Shown: one piece after another, positions 45,271 to 54,013 of the stretch
Layout: each line of letters starts with the position of its first letter
Position numbering within the stretch: the first letter of the stretch is position 1
Source of the DNA: Gemmatimonas sp.
Lineage (GTDB): Bacteria > Gemmatimonadota > Gemmatimonadetes > Gemmatimonadales > Gemmatimonadaceae
Assembly (NCBI GenBank): GCA_025361705.1
Contig: JANYJW010000051.1
Span: 1 to 64,000, forward strand
Direction: 5' to 3'
DNA length: 64,000 nucleotides
Notes under the pieces: generated by a model
Told to the model about the DNA's origin: nothing
Seen by the model: only the letters and a program-made list of their open reading frames with translations
Database searches by the model: none
Translations under genes and position numbers: made by a program

Positions 45271-47223
45271 CTATGCGTCGTCCGCGGCGGCGGTAGCCTC
45301 AGCCCAGCGGTGCATGGCGCCGTCGAGCGCCGCTTCGGCGTCCTTGAGGGCGCGCGTGAGCTCGGTGGCACGGCGGGCGGCGGATGCGCTGCCGTCGTAC
45401 AGCGCGGGGTCCTGCAGTTCGGTGCGGCAGGACTCGACGCGGCGTTCGCACTCGGCCACCGCACGCTCGGCGGCACCCACCGCTTCGGTGGCACGGCGCT
45501 TCTCGCGGCGCGCCGACTGATCCTTGCCCTGGGCGCTGGCGCCGCGCTGGGCCAGCTTCTTCTCCGATTCTCGGCGCGTGATGGAGGCCCGCACCGCCTC
45601 GGCGGCCGCATCGGCCGCGCGCGCCTTCTGGCGCTCCTCCCACTCCACGAACGTGCCGCCAAAGTCCTCCACCCGCGTGCCGTCAAACGCCCACACGCGC
45701 GTGGCCAGCTCGCGCAGGAATGCGCGGTCGTGGCTGACCAGCAGCACCGTGCCCTCGTAGCCGTCGAGCGCGTCCTCAATGGACTCGATGGACTCCACGT
45801 CGAGGTGATTGGTCGGTTCGTCGAGCACCAGCAGGTTGGCGCGCGACAGCGTGATCATGGCGAGCGCCATGCGCGACCGTTCGCCGCCTGAGCACACGTC
45901 GGTGCGTCGCTGCACGGTGTCGCCCGAGAAGCCGAAGGCGCCGAGCAGTCCCTGAATCTGCCCGCGTGTCCACAGCGGGCGCAGGTCGTTGATGACATCG
46001 TACACGGTCGTGCCCATCGGCACCTGCGCGAGGTCCTGCCGAAAGTGCGCCGGCGTGATGGAGCCGCCCAGCCGGCATTCGCCCGCGGTGGGTTCGCGCT
46101 CACCAAGGATGGTGCGCAGGAGCGTGGACTTGCCGGCGCCGTTGGGGCCGACGATGGCCACGACGTCGCCGCGCATCGCGGTCGCGTGAAAGCCCTTCAC
46201 GAGCGTGCGTCCCTCGACGGCCACGTCGAGCTTGTCGCAGTAGACCACGCGATCGCCGCCGCGCTCGCCAATGTCGAGCGAGAACGCCATCGCGTCGCTC
46301 TCGCCCGGCGGCGGCGTGAGGCGCGGCAAGCGGGACAGCAGCTTGCGGCGCCCCTGGGCCTGCTTGGTGTTCTGCCCCGCGAGGTTGCGCCGGATGAAGT
46401 CCTCTTCCTTGGCGATGAACTTGCGCTGCTGGTCCACCTGGCGTTCGAGCGACAATCGGCGCTCGGCGCGCTGGTTCGCGAAGGCCGTGTAGCCACCGCG
46501 GTACGTGACGGTGGTGCCGGCCTCGACGTGCAGCACGTGGTCGACCACCACATCGAGAAAGGCGCGGTCGTGGCTGACGATGAGTGCGGTGCCGCGCCGC
46601 TCGAGGAGATACTGCTGCAGCCAGTCGGTGGTCTCGAGGTCCAAGTGGTTGGTGGGCTCGTCGAGCAGCAGCACGTCGGCCGGCGCGACGAGTTGCGCGG
46701 CCAGCCCCACACGGCCGCGCTCGCCGCCGCTGAGCACGGCCACCCGCTTCACCTTGGACTCCTCGGCGTCGAAGCCGAGTCCCTGCAGGACGGCGTCCAC
46801 CTTGGCGTGGAAGTCGTAGCCGCCGTCGTGGGCGAAGCGCTCCATGTCGTGACCGTACCGATCGAGCACGGCCGGGTCGGGGTGGTTGCCCATGTCGGCG
46901 AGCCGGTTGGCCTGCTCGGCGAGGGATGCCTCGAGCGCGATGAGCGGCGCAAAGGGCAGCGCGGCTGCTTCCCACACCGTCACCGCGTCGCCGAAGTCGC
47001 GATGCTGGTCGAGCAGGGACATCCGAAGGCCGCCAACGCGAGACACCGCGCCGCTGGAGGGGCGCTGATCGCCGGTCAGCAGGCGGAAGATGGTGGTCTT
47101 GCCAGCGCCATTGCGGCCGATGATCCCCCAACGTTCGCCTTCGGCGACTGTAAAGGAGACATCGCGGAGCAGGGTGGTGGCGCCGAACTCGACGCTCACG
47201 CCAGCGAGTGAAATCTGGGTCAC
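45271..47223 (-). CDS. ABC-F family ATPase
   Basis: A 650-residue protein with two ABC ATPase domains and no membrane segment. First half: Walker A GRNGAGKTT, signature LSGGERGRVGLA, Walker B LLLDEPTNHLDLE. Second half: GPNGAGKST, CSGGERSRMALA, LVLDEPTNHLDVE. The linker with RLSLERQVDQQRKFIAKEE is the P-site tRNA interaction motif region. A C-terminal coiled coil (about 540-650) resembles Uup/YdiF-type members. These proteins bind the ribosomal E site and rescue stalled translation or protect against antibiotics. It converges on the 160-residue helical-protein gene ending at 45204. Confidence 0.93.
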   Translation of the reverse strand: MTQISLAGVSVEFGATTLLRDVSFTVAEGERWGIIGRNGAGKTTIFRLLTGDQRPSSGAVSRVGGLRMSLLDQHRDFGDAVTVWEAAALPFAPLIALEASLAEQANRLADMGNHPDPAVLDRYGHDMERFAHDGGYDFHAKVDAVLQGLGFDAEESKVKRVAVLSGGERGRVGLAAQLVAPADVLLLDEPTNHLDLETTDWLQQYLLERRGTALIVSHDRAFLDVVVDHVLHVEAGTTVTYRGGYTAFANQRAERRLSLERQVDQQRKFIAKEEDFIRRNLAGQNTKQAQGRRKLLSRLPRLTPPPGESDAMAFSLDIGERGGDRVVYCDKLDVAVEGRTLVKGFHATAMRGDVVAIVGPNGAGKSTLLRTILGEREPTAGECRLGGSITPAHFRQDLAQVPMGTTVYDVINDLRPLWTRGQIQGLLGAFGFSGDTVQRRTDVCSGGERSRMALAMITLSRANLLVLDEPTNHLDVESIESIEDALDGYEGTVLLVSHDRAFLRELATRVWAFDGTRVEDFGGTFVEWEERQKARAADAAAEAVRASITRRESEKKLAQRGASAQGKDQSARREKRRATEAVGAAERAVAECERRVESCRTELQDPALYDGSASAARRATELTRALKDAEAALDGAMHRWAEATAAADDA

Positions 47224-47392
47224 GCGCGAAATCTAACCCGGCAACCGGCGGTTCCGGCCGGTGCGGCCTGGGGTGGTTATCTTTATTCCGTGCCCTCGTG
47301 GGGCACGCGGCGGAACACGGCAGGCGTCGCTCAGGTACCAGCAGGAAGTGCTTCGCCCGCTCGCGCACTCTCTTCAATACGTGGAGCTTCAA

Positions 47393-48031
47393 ATGGTCGC
47401 AGGGGCGGCAATGGCGCTCATCCTGGCTCTCGGCGTCGGCGGTCAGGGTGCGAATGACCCTGCGCCGGCTGGCTTGGGCCCACGCAATGCGGCGACGCGC
47501 GTCGGCGTGGCACGTCACGTGGAGACGAATGCCCCGGCCATGGGTGCTCTGGCGGACGATGCGTCCGCCGACACTGTGCGCGTGCGTCGCCGCGCCGTGC
47601 GGTTGAGCGAGGCGTATTACACGCGGGCGAAGATCCACAAGTACTCGTCGTATCTCATGCTGCCGACCTTTGCCTTCATGTACGCCGGGGGCCAGCAGCT
47701 GATGACCAAAGGACGCAATGCGCCGAGTTGGGCGGTCAACGGCCACGGCATCGCTGCCGGCGTGGTGACCGGGTTGTTCGCGGTCAACACCGCGACCGGG
47801 GCGCTGAACTGGTACGAGACGCGCAACCAGAGCGACGGCTTTGCCTGGCGCACGACGCACGCCGCGCTGATGCTCGCGTCGGACGTGGGGTTTGCCGTCG
47901 TGGGCAGCCTGGCGACGCCGGCCGAGAACTCGCTGTCCAAGCGTCGGCTGCACAAGACGCTCGCCGTCACCTCCATCTCCGCCGCAACGGTGTCGTACTT
48001 GATGATGCTCCTGCCGTTTGGGGGGAAGTGA
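47393..48031 (+). CDS. Four-helix membrane protein with four conserved histidines (b-type-cytochrome-like), paralogue A
   Basis: A 212-residue protein. After a signal-like helix come four membrane helices, each with one histidine: H82 (KIHKYSSYLMLP), H118 (NGHGIAAGVVTGLF), H156 (RTTHAALMLASDVGF) and H187 (RLHKTLAVTSISA). The last gene of the cluster encodes a paralogue with all four in the same places. Four membrane histidines in four helices is the di-haem arrangement of cytochrome b561-type proteins, so haem binding is likely but inferred. ATG 47393 has GGAG upstream and begins the signal peptide. It heads a set of five co-directional genes containing two Rieske proteins. TTATCTTT at 47277 may be promoter sequence. 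Confidence 0.75.
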   Translation: MVAGAAMALILALGVGGQGANDPAPAGLGPRNAATRVGVARHVETNAPAMGALADDASADTVRVRRRAVRLSEAYYTRAKIHKYSSYLMLPTFAFMYAGGQQLMTKGRNAPSWAVNGHGIAAGVVTGLFAVNTATGALNWYETRNQSDGFAWRTTHAALMLASDVGFAVVGSLATPAENSLSKRRLHKTLAVTSISAATVSYLMMLLPFGGK

Positions 48032-48032
48032 G

Positions 48033-48530
48033 ATGCCGGACATCGAAACGCTCGTGGCGTTCGCCAAGCCGTGGGCGAAGTTCTATTCCAAGTCGTCGCC
48101 CACGCAGGCCGTGCTGATGTTCATGCACCTGGCCGGCGTGCTGGGCGGTGGTGGACTAGCCATTGCCGCGGATCGCGCGATGTGGAAAGCCCGCTCGGCG
48201 ACGGATGAGGTGCGCGCGCGCCTGCTGGCAGAGGTGGATGCGATCCACCGTCCCGTGCTCATCGGCCTCGCGATGGCCGTGGTGTCGGGGCTCATCATGA
48301 CGAGCGCCGACATCGGGACGTTCCTGACATCGCCCATCTGGTGGGGCAAGATGGTTGCGTTTGCCCTGCTGCTCGCCAATGGCGCGTGGCTGCAGTCGGT
48401 CGAGTGCGGCATGCAGCGCTCGCCGTCGGCGGCCTCCTCTGCGTGGGCGAAGCTCGTCCTGTCGTCCCGCTTCAGCTACACGCTGTGGTTCGCCGTGGTG
48501 CTGGGCGGCGTACTCCTGAAGAACGCCTGA
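48033..48530 (+). CDS. Four-helix membrane protein of unknown function
   Basis: A 165-residue membrane protein with four hydrophobic segments: AVLMFMHLAGVLGGGGLAIA, PVLIGLAMAVVSGLIMTSAD, WWGKMVAFALLLANGAWLQS and SYTLWFAVVLGGVLL. One His lies in the first helix (FMHLAGV) and another just before the second (AIHRPVL). It resembles small uncharacterised CopD/DUF2269-like membrane proteins in shape only. The start is one base after the preceding stop, so it is translationally tied to the paralogue-A gene. A membrane partner for the neighbouring Rieske proteins is a reasonable inference. Confidence 0.7.
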   Translation: MPDIETLVAFAKPWAKFYSKSSPTQAVLMFMHLAGVLGGGGLAIAADRAMWKARSATDEVRARLLAEVDAIHRPVLIGLAMAVVSGLIMTSADIGTFLTSPIWWGKMVAFALLLANGAWLQSVECGMQRSPSAASSAWAKLVLSSRFSYTLWFAVVLGGVLLKNA

Positions 48531-48553
48531 TTCCCCTGATCCCCCCTGTTGCC

Positions 48554-49051
48554 ATGAGCTCCCACGATTGCGCGGGTGACTGTCCCGTCGCTCGCCGCAC
48601 CTTCCTGAAGGACGTGTCCATCTTTACCGCGGCGCTGGTCGCGGCGGGGCTTGCCCCGCGCGGGGCGTTGGCTGCGCCGAGTCCCATTCGCGCGCTTTCG
48701 CGCGTGGCGGCTGACGTGCGCTATCCGATTCCGGCGAAGGACGGCGTGCAGTTCGACGACAAGAATGAAGTGATCCTCGTGCGCAACGCGGGGCATGTGT
48801 ACGCGTTCGCGCTGTCGTGCCCGCACCAGAACACGGCGCTCAAGGCGGATCCTGCCGGCGGCGGATTCTGGTGCTCCAAGCATGAATCGCGATACAAGTT
48901 CGATGGCCAGTTCATATCGGGGCGCGCAACGCGCAACATGGACCGTCTGGTGATTCGCAGGGACGGCGCTTCGGTGGTAGTGAACGTGGACAAGTGGTAC
49001 GAGTCCGACTCCGAGCCCACGCAGTGGGCCGGTGCGCAAGTCACGGTTTGA
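48554..49051 (+). CDS. Tat-exported Rieske [2Fe-2S] protein 1
   Basis: A 165-residue Rieske protein. A twin-arginine signal (RRTFLKDVSIF, R14-R15) precedes a hydrophobic stretch that may remain as an anchor. The cluster ligands are C89-P-H91 (SCPHQN) and C107-S-K-H110 (WCSKHES), the classical CxH...CxxH pattern. It carries one-electron chemistry at the periplasmic face. No cysteine pair for the disulfide of respiratory bc1 Rieske proteins is visible, suggesting the low-potential type. It lies 23 bases after the membrane-protein gene and 11 before the second Rieske gene. Confidence 0.88.
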   Translation: MSSHDCAGDCPVARRTFLKDVSIFTAALVAAGLAPRGALAAPSPIRALSRVAADVRYPIPAKDGVQFDDKNEVILVRNAGHVYAFALSCPHQNTALKADPAGGGFWCSKHESRYKFDGQFISGRATRNMDRLVIRRDGASVVVNVDKWYESDSEPTQWAGAQVTV

Positions 49052-49062
49052 CCGGAGCTTCC

Positions 49063-49542
49063 ATGGCGGACGAGCATGTCTGTGATCCAGGCTGCGCACT
49101 GCGACGGCGGGACTTTCTTGGCGCCGCGGCGCTGGCGGCACTGGCGTTGCTCGACACGGCGTGCGGCAATGGCATCATCGGTCCGGCAGACGCGGGCGTG
49201 CAGGCGGGCGGGTCAACGACCACCGCCAACGGCGGCCTGCTGGTGACGCTGTCGGCGTTCTCGGCGCTCTCCAGCACCGGCGGCATCGCGCGCGTCGATG
49301 GCGGCCGTGGCCGTCCCGTGGCGCTGGTGCGCACCGGCGCGACATCGTTCATCGCCTACTCGCTCGTCTGTCCGCATCAGGGTTACACGGTCGACGTCAA
49401 CGGCAGCTCGTTCTACTGTCCGGCGCACGGTGCGCGCTTTTCGAGCACCGGCGTGAACAACGGGGGCCAGCGGACCGGCAACCTCGCGGTGCGCCAGACG
49501 GTCTATGATGCCGTCGCGGGGACCGTGACGATCAATCCGTAG
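49063..49542 (+). CDS. Tat-exported Rieske [2Fe-2S] lipoprotein 2
   Basis: A 159-residue Rieske protein with a combined signal: twin-arginine RRRDFLGAA and a lipobox at LDTAC (C34). It is therefore probably exported folded and then lipidated. Cluster ligands are C103-P-H105 (VCPHQGY) and C119-P-A-H122 (YCPAHGARF). It is distinct from its neighbour in sequence and signal. Two Rieske proteins in one operon, both exported, suggest a chain or two alternative partners for the flanking membrane proteins. Confidence 0.88.
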   Translation: MADEHVCDPGCALRRRDFLGAAALAALALLDTACGNGIIGPADAGVQAGGSTTTANGGLLVTLSAFSALSSTGGIARVDGGRGRPVALVRTGATSFIAYSLVCPHQGYTVDVNGSSFYCPAHGARFSSTGVNNGGQRTGNLAVRQTVYDAVAGTVTINP

Positions 49543-49599
49543 CAGCTGCCGTTCACGCTTCCCGCGAGTCGGCCAGATCCTCTCATCGTTGGTGTGCTC

Positions 49600-50229
49600 A
49601 TGAAAGCAGGTGTCGTCCTCGCGTTGCTCGTGGCATCCGGAGCAGGCGCTCAGGGAACCGTCGCAGCGGACAATAGCGGAAGCCTCGTCGGGCCTGGGCC
49701 CCGCGTCGAGGCATTGCGCGTCGGCGTCGGCGCCATGGAGCTCGACACCGTCAGGGTCCGTCGCAAGGCCGTGCGGCTGAGTGAGGCATATGATTTCCGC
49801 CGAAAGGTGCACAAGCTGGCGTCCTACGCCACGCTTCCCCTGTTTGTCGCCGAGTATGCGGCCGGCGACCAGTTGATCAAGAAAGGTCGCAACGCGTCGG
49901 GTTGGGCGCGTGACTTCCACGGTGTCGGTGCGGGAGTCATTGCCGGGCTCTTTGGCATCAACACGGTGACGGGCGGGCTCAACTGGTGGGAAACGCGCAA
50001 TCAGACCGAGGGTCGCACGTGGCGCACCGTGCACTCGGCGCTGATGCTGCTGGCGGACGCGGGATTCGTGGCGACCGGCGCGCTGGCCGACGGCGAGGGG
50101 GGTGACTATCCCTATGCAGGCAACACGGGCAATGTGGGCACCCGGAACACGGCCCACCGGAATATGGCGGTCGCCTCGATGTCGGTGGCGACGATCTCGT
50201 ACCTGATGATGCTGCTACCCGGGAAATAG
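49600..50229 (+). CDS. Four-helix membrane protein with four conserved histidines, paralogue B
   Basis: A 209-residue paralogue of the protein encoded at 47393. Shared segments include TVRVRRKAVRLSEAY, KGRNASGWARDFHGVGAG, NTVTGGLNWWETRNQ and ATISYLMMLLPGK. Histidines H71, H107, H145 and H186 align with H82, H118, H156 and H187 of paralogue A, one per helix. A signal peptide precedes the helices. ATG at 49600; GTG at 49594 is also possible. Duplication of this gene around the Rieske pair suggests a heterodimer or two complexes. It ends the cluster before a terminator-like hairpin (50287-50313). Confidence 0.75.
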   Translation: MKAGVVLALLVASGAGAQGTVAADNSGSLVGPGPRVEALRVGVGAMELDTVRVRRKAVRLSEAYDFRRKVHKLASYATLPLFVAEYAAGDQLIKKGRNASGWARDFHGVGAGVIAGLFGINTVTGGLNWWETRNQTEGRTWRTVHSALMLLADAGFVATGALADGEGGDYPYAGNTGNVGTRNTAHRNMAVASMSVATISYLMMLLPGK

Positions 50230-50286
50230 GGCGGTGCAAGGGAAGGGTGTGGCGCGCGGGCCCAGATAGAGTGTGCTCCAAGGAAT

Positions 50287-50313
50287 GGGGTGAGTCAGCA
50301 AGCGACTCGCCCC
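50287..50313. terminator. Bidirectional terminator hairpin
   Basis: GGGGTGAGTC (50287-50296) pairs with 50304-50313 (one T-G wobble) around a 7-base loop, followed by CTTTCTCT on the plus strand. It closes the Rieske cluster and the convergent acyl-CoA dehydrogenase gene. Broader complementarity extends through the 131-base gap. Confidence 0.7.
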
Positions 50314-50360
50314 CTTTCTCTGCACCACACCCGGCCCCTGCCTTGTCCCCTGAGCGGGAC

Positions 50361-52127
50361 TCAGCCGATCGACAGCTCCGGGCACAACTCGCCGCTCTCC
50401 AGCGCCCGTTGGGCGACGGCCTTCTGCCGCGCATCCTGATTGCGGCTGAGCGCGCGCACGGCGCGGCGGGCGCGCCGTGCAGCGGACGACACGAACAACC
50501 GCGCGCAGTCGAGGTCCGGCGCAGCCTTGGCCTCGTCGTCGCCAGCAGCCGTGAGGGCCGCACTCGCGCGCGACAGCGTGCAGATGGACATGTAGATGTC
50601 GATGGCCGCGTTGGCGAGGCGCTCCTGATGGAACTGCTTTTCGATGATCGCCTTGCCCTCGGCCATCAGCAGGCTCTCGACGCCCTTCGCCAGGTTGTGG
50701 ATCACGTCGGACACCTGATCGGCTTCTTCCTTGAGCGCCGGGTGCACCTTGGTGAACTCGGCCTTCGTGAGTGCCCGCGTGGCACGTCCCGCGATGTAAC
50801 CGCCGATGGCGCCCAGTGAGTGCAGCGGGTCCTTGAATGCCTTGCCGATCTGCTTGAGGCGTTCGCCCGGCTGCTGCAGGGCCGTGAGCGCGATGAGGGC
50901 ACGCAGAATCTCGTTGGTGCCTTCGAAGATCATGTTGATGCGCGAGTCGCGCACGAACTGCTCGTACGGGTACTCCTTGGAGTAGCCGATGCCGCCCGCA
51001 ATCTGCAGCGTCTCGTGTGCCGTGCGGTTGGCGAGCTCCGACGCGAAGATCTTGCAGCACGCCGTCTCGAGCGAGAAGTCGATGCCGCCGCGGTCGACCA
51101 TCGACGACGTCAGCATCCACGCCGCCTCGGACGCATAGCAGTCGGCGGCGGCCGACGCGAACTTGCGCTGGATCATCTCGAACGTGCCAATGGCGCGGCC
51201 AAACTGCTCGCGCTGCCTGGCGTACTCGAGCGCGTGGCGCATCATGATGCGCGTCCCGCGCGTGGAACCGGCCGCCAGGCCGAGGCGGCCCGAGTTGAGG
51301 ATCTCGAGCGCAATCTTGAACCCGCTGCCCACCTCACCAAGGCGGTCGTCCATCGGCACCTGCACGTTCTCGAACGTGAACGTGCGCGTGTCGGACGCCT
51401 TGATGCCCATCTTCTGCTCTGGCTGCCCCATGGAGACGCCGGCCGCATGCGCGTCGACGATGAATGCCGTCACGCGGTGCTTCTTCTTGCCGTCAATTTC
51501 CACGGGCACCTTGGCGAAGACCGTGAGCAGTCCTGCGTAGCCGGCGTTGGAAATCCAGATCTTGGTGCCGTTGAGCACGTAGTGCGTGCCGTCCGCACTG
51601 GGCACGGCGGTGGAGAGCATCGCCTGTGCGTCCGAACCCGAGCCAGGTTCCGTGAGGCAGAAGGCGGCAATCAATTCGCCGGATGCGCACTTGGGCAGGT
51701 ACTTGTGCCTCTGCGCCTCGGTGCCGAACAGCGTGATGCCCTTGCAGCCGATCGACTGGTGCGCGCCGAAGTAGACGGCGAGGGCCGCGTCGGTGGCGCC
51801 CACTTCGCCGAAAATGCGGTTGAAGACCATCGCGCTTGCGCCGAAGCCGCCGTATTCCTCGGGGATGTTGAGTCCCATCAGGCCCAGCTCGGCCATGCCG
51901 GCGCGCGTGGCGTCGGTGAACTTGCCGTCATGATCGTGCTGGCGCGGATCCACCGTTTCCTTGGCCCAGCCGCCGAACGAATCGAGGATGGCGGCCGCCG
52001 CCTCGCGGTCGGCGTCCGTCGGTACAGGGAATGGGAAGACCAGGTCCTCGCGAATCTCCCCAGAGAAAATGGCCTTGGTGAACGACGGGTTGTGGTCGGG
52101 ATCGGCGAGATGCGGCGTGTTGGACAC
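50361..52127 (-). CDS. Acyl-CoA dehydrogenase with C-terminal extension (VLCAD/ACAD9-like)
   Basis: A 588-residue FAD enzyme. Motifs: NIPEEYGG, AFCLTEPGSGSDA, TKIWISNAG, RIMMRHALEYARQREQFGR, QIAGGIGYSKEYP and the catalytic-glutamate segment MIFEGTNEILR. A C-terminal helical extension of about 180 residues (from PGERLKQIGKAF) is what makes it like very-long-chain dehydrogenases. It introduces the alpha-beta double bond in fatty acyl-CoA. GTG at 52127 has AGGA seven bases upstream and is preferred to GTG 52163. No other beta-oxidation gene adjoins. Confidence 0.9.
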   Translation of the reverse strand: MSNTPHLADPDHNPSFTKAIFSGEIREDLVFPFPVPTDADREAAAAILDSFGGWAKETVDPRQHDHDGKFTDATRAGMAELGLMGLNIPEEYGGFGASAMVFNRIFGEVGATDAALAVYFGAHQSIGCKGITLFGTEAQRHKYLPKCASGELIAAFCLTEPGSGSDAQAMLSTAVPSADGTHYVLNGTKIWISNAGYAGLLTVFAKVPVEIDGKKKHRVTAFIVDAHAAGVSMGQPEQKMGIKASDTRTFTFENVQVPMDDRLGEVGSGFKIALEILNSGRLGLAAGSTRGTRIMMRHALEYARQREQFGRAIGTFEMIQRKFASAAADCYASEAAWMLTSSMVDRGGIDFSLETACCKIFASELANRTAHETLQIAGGIGYSKEYPYEQFVRDSRINMIFEGTNEILRALIALTALQQPGERLKQIGKAFKDPLHSLGAIGGYIAGRATRALTKAEFTKVHPALKEEADQVSDVIHNLAKGVESLLMAEGKAIIEKQFHQERLANAAIDIYMSICTLSRASAALTAAGDDEAKAAPDLDCARLFVSSAARRARRAVRALSRNQDARQKAVAQRALESGELCPELSIG

Positions 52128-52200
52128 GGTTGGTTCCTGGCGCGGGCGTGAGACGTTCGGCACAGCGAGTTGCGTGGAAGCAGGGCCGCCACGACTTGCT

Positions 52201-52671
52201 TCAAGGTACTGGTTTTGAGTGCGGGGTGCGGGGCGCAGAGTCTTGTGCGGAAGGGACGCGTGGAGGGTGGGGCTCGACGAGCGGGCCCTGTGCCTCGTGC
52301 ACCGTGTGGCCTGCCGTGCGGAGCGCGTCGATAGCCGCGGCCAGGCTTGCGTGCTTCACGAGCACGTAGTCGGTGTTGAACGTGCTGACCGCCAAAATGC
52401 CGACATTGGCGGCGGCGAGCGGCGTGAGCACCGACGCGAGGATGCCCGTCAGGTCGAACGGGAACGGCCCGACCATCCGCAGCAGGCGCCAGCCCGCCTC
52501 GTGCGACGCGTCGAAGGGCACATCGTCGGCGCGGCAGAACACCGACAGTTCATCGTCGGCTCGCGTGACTGTCCAGAATGAGGCCGTTGGCAGCCACGCG
52601 GGCAACGCGTCGCCGGGGTCGAGCTGCACGACGGCGTATTCGCCGGGTTCCACGATGAGTGACAGGGTCAT
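52201..52671 (-). CDS. ACT-domain protein (CASTOR-like)
   Basis: A 156-residue protein with two ACT-like parts: an N-terminal one (LSLIVEPGEYAVVQLDPGDA) and a clear C-terminal one (GPFPFDLTGILASVLTPLAA, ILAVSTFNTDYVLV). Members probably bind amino acids and regulate, but the partner is unknown. The C-terminal 20 residues are encoded by a low-complexity repeat (52217-52240) and are probably not part of the fold. Confidence 0.8.
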   Translation of the reverse strand: MTLSLIVEPGEYAVVQLDPGDALPAWLPTASFWTVTRADDELSVFCRADDVPFDASHEAGWRLLRMVGPFPFDLTGILASVLTPLAAANVGILAVSTFNTDYVLVKHASLAAAIDALRTAGHTVHEAQGPLVEPHPPRVPSAQDSAPRTPHSKPVP

Positions 52672-52700
52672 GGGATGCGCCGGGTGCGAAAACAAACGTG

Positions 52701-53180
52701 TCAGGCCGAGGGAACGAAACTACTCCACGGGCCGATGGATTTTCGGTACAGCAGTTCGTCACGGCCGTCGACGAGGAAGTTCCTGAGCGTCCCGACATAC
52801 TCAAATCCCAGCCGCTCGTACAGCCGCAAGGCGCCGGTGTTGAACGACGAGACGCACAGGAAGACGTTGGGGGACTCGCGGTGAATGCGCTGCTCGGCGT
52901 ACGTCACGAGCTGGCTTCCGATGCCGGCTCCCCGCGCCGAGGCCGCCACGCAGACGCTGGTGATGTAGCCGGGCAGCTGTCCTTTCATCGTGAGCAGGAT
53001 GAATCCCGCCACGCCGGCGTTGGCCCGGGCCACATGGAGCTCGCGGCTGGGGTCCGAGACCGCCGCCAGGCAGCGCTCGTAGCTGCGGCCGAGCGTGATC
53101 CACGGTTCCGATGCGGCCATCATGCGGGCGCATGCCTCGTGGTCGGCGGCGTCGCGGGCGGGTACGATGGTGACGGGCAT
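52701..53180 (-). CDS. GNAT-family N-acetyltransferase
   Basis: A 159-residue GNAT enzyme. The acetyl-CoA loop motif is SVCVAASARGAGIGSQLVTY and the fold ends with NTGALRLYERLGFEYVGTL. It acetylates a small molecule or protein amine; the substrate cannot be named. ATG at 53180; 29 bases separate its stop from the start of the downstream ACT-domain gene. Divergent from the lipoprotein gene at 53293 across a 112-base gap. Confidence 0.88.
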   Translation of the reverse strand: MPVTIVPARDAADHEACARMMAASEPWITLGRSYERCLAAVSDPSRELHVARANAGVAGFILLTMKGQLPGYITSVCVAASARGAGIGSQLVTYAEQRIHRESPNVFLCVSSFNTGALRLYERLGFEYVGTLRNFLVDGRDELLYRKSIGPWSSFVPSA

Positions 53181-53292
53181 GGTGCTCGCGGGGTTGTCGG
53201 GGCTGCTGAACGTAATATGCTGCAAGAAACCTGTCGGAACCCCCCTCCCGGCGGTACGTTTTCGCGGTTGCCCACCCTCCTGATTCCGGACG

Positions 53293-53982
53293 ATGACCCG
53301 CCTATTCCGACACCTGCGGCGCGCCCTCCCCGTCGGCGCCCTGCTCCTCGCGTCCTGCGCCCCCCTGCGCACGCATTCTCAGGGCGGCTGGAAGCCTCTC
53401 TTTGACGGCACCTCGACGGCCGCGTGGCGCGGGTACCACGCGCAGGACTTTCCCAAGGGATGGGAGATCGTCGACGGCGTGCTCTTCAAGAAAGGCACGG
53501 CGCTCGACATCATGACGCGCGAGACGTTTGGCGACTTCGAACTCGAGTTGGAGTGGAAGCTCGAGACGGGCGGCAATTCGGGCGTCTTCTACCGCGCCAC
53601 CGAGGAATACGACAAGATCTATTGGAGCGGCACGGAGTATCAGCTGCTCGACGACGCCAACGCGCCGGACGGCCGCACCCGGCTGACCTCGGCGGGCGCC
53701 GCCTATGGGCTCTACCCGGCGGCCGAAGGGGCGCTCAAGCCCGCCGGCGAGTGGCAGAAGACGCGCATCGTCCTGCAGAAGAATCACGTGGAGCATTGGC
53801 TCAACGGCATTAAGGTCGATGAGTACACGCTGTGGAGCGACGACTGGAAGGCCAAGGTGAAGGCCAGCAAGTTCGGCAAGTACCCCAACTACGGCCTCGC
53901 CGCACGCGGCGCCATCGGCATCCAGGGCGACCACAACGGCGCGCTCTCGCTTCGCAACATCCGCATCCGCCCGCTCGACTGA
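53293..53982 (+). CDS. DUF1080 (3-keto-disaccharide hydrolase-like) lipoprotein
   Basis: A 229-residue secreted lipoprotein (lipobox LLLASC). The DUF1080 lectin-like fold is shown by [57 protein letters not shown] and [18 protein letters not shown]. Some members cleave 3-keto-glucosides outside the cytoplasm. Its neighbours are a nucleoside/sugar-type MFS transporter, a Gfo/Idh-type oxidoreductase and further exported proteins, consistent with an oxidative sugar-use pathway. Confidence 0.9.
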   Translation: MTRLFRHLRRALPVGALLLASCAPLRTHSQGGWKPLFDGTSTAAWRGYHAQDFPKGWEIVDGVLFKKGTALDIMTRETFGDFELELEWKLETGGNSGVFYRATEEYDKIYWSGTEYQLLDDANAPDGRTRLTSAGAAYGLYPAAEGALKPAGEWQKTRIVLQKNHVEHWLNGIKVDEYTLWSDDWKAKVKASKFGKYPNYGLAARGAIGIQGDHNGALSLRNIRIRPLD

Positions 53983-54013
53983 CCCCGGCGTTTCCAGCCC
54001 CACCGGAGCCTCG

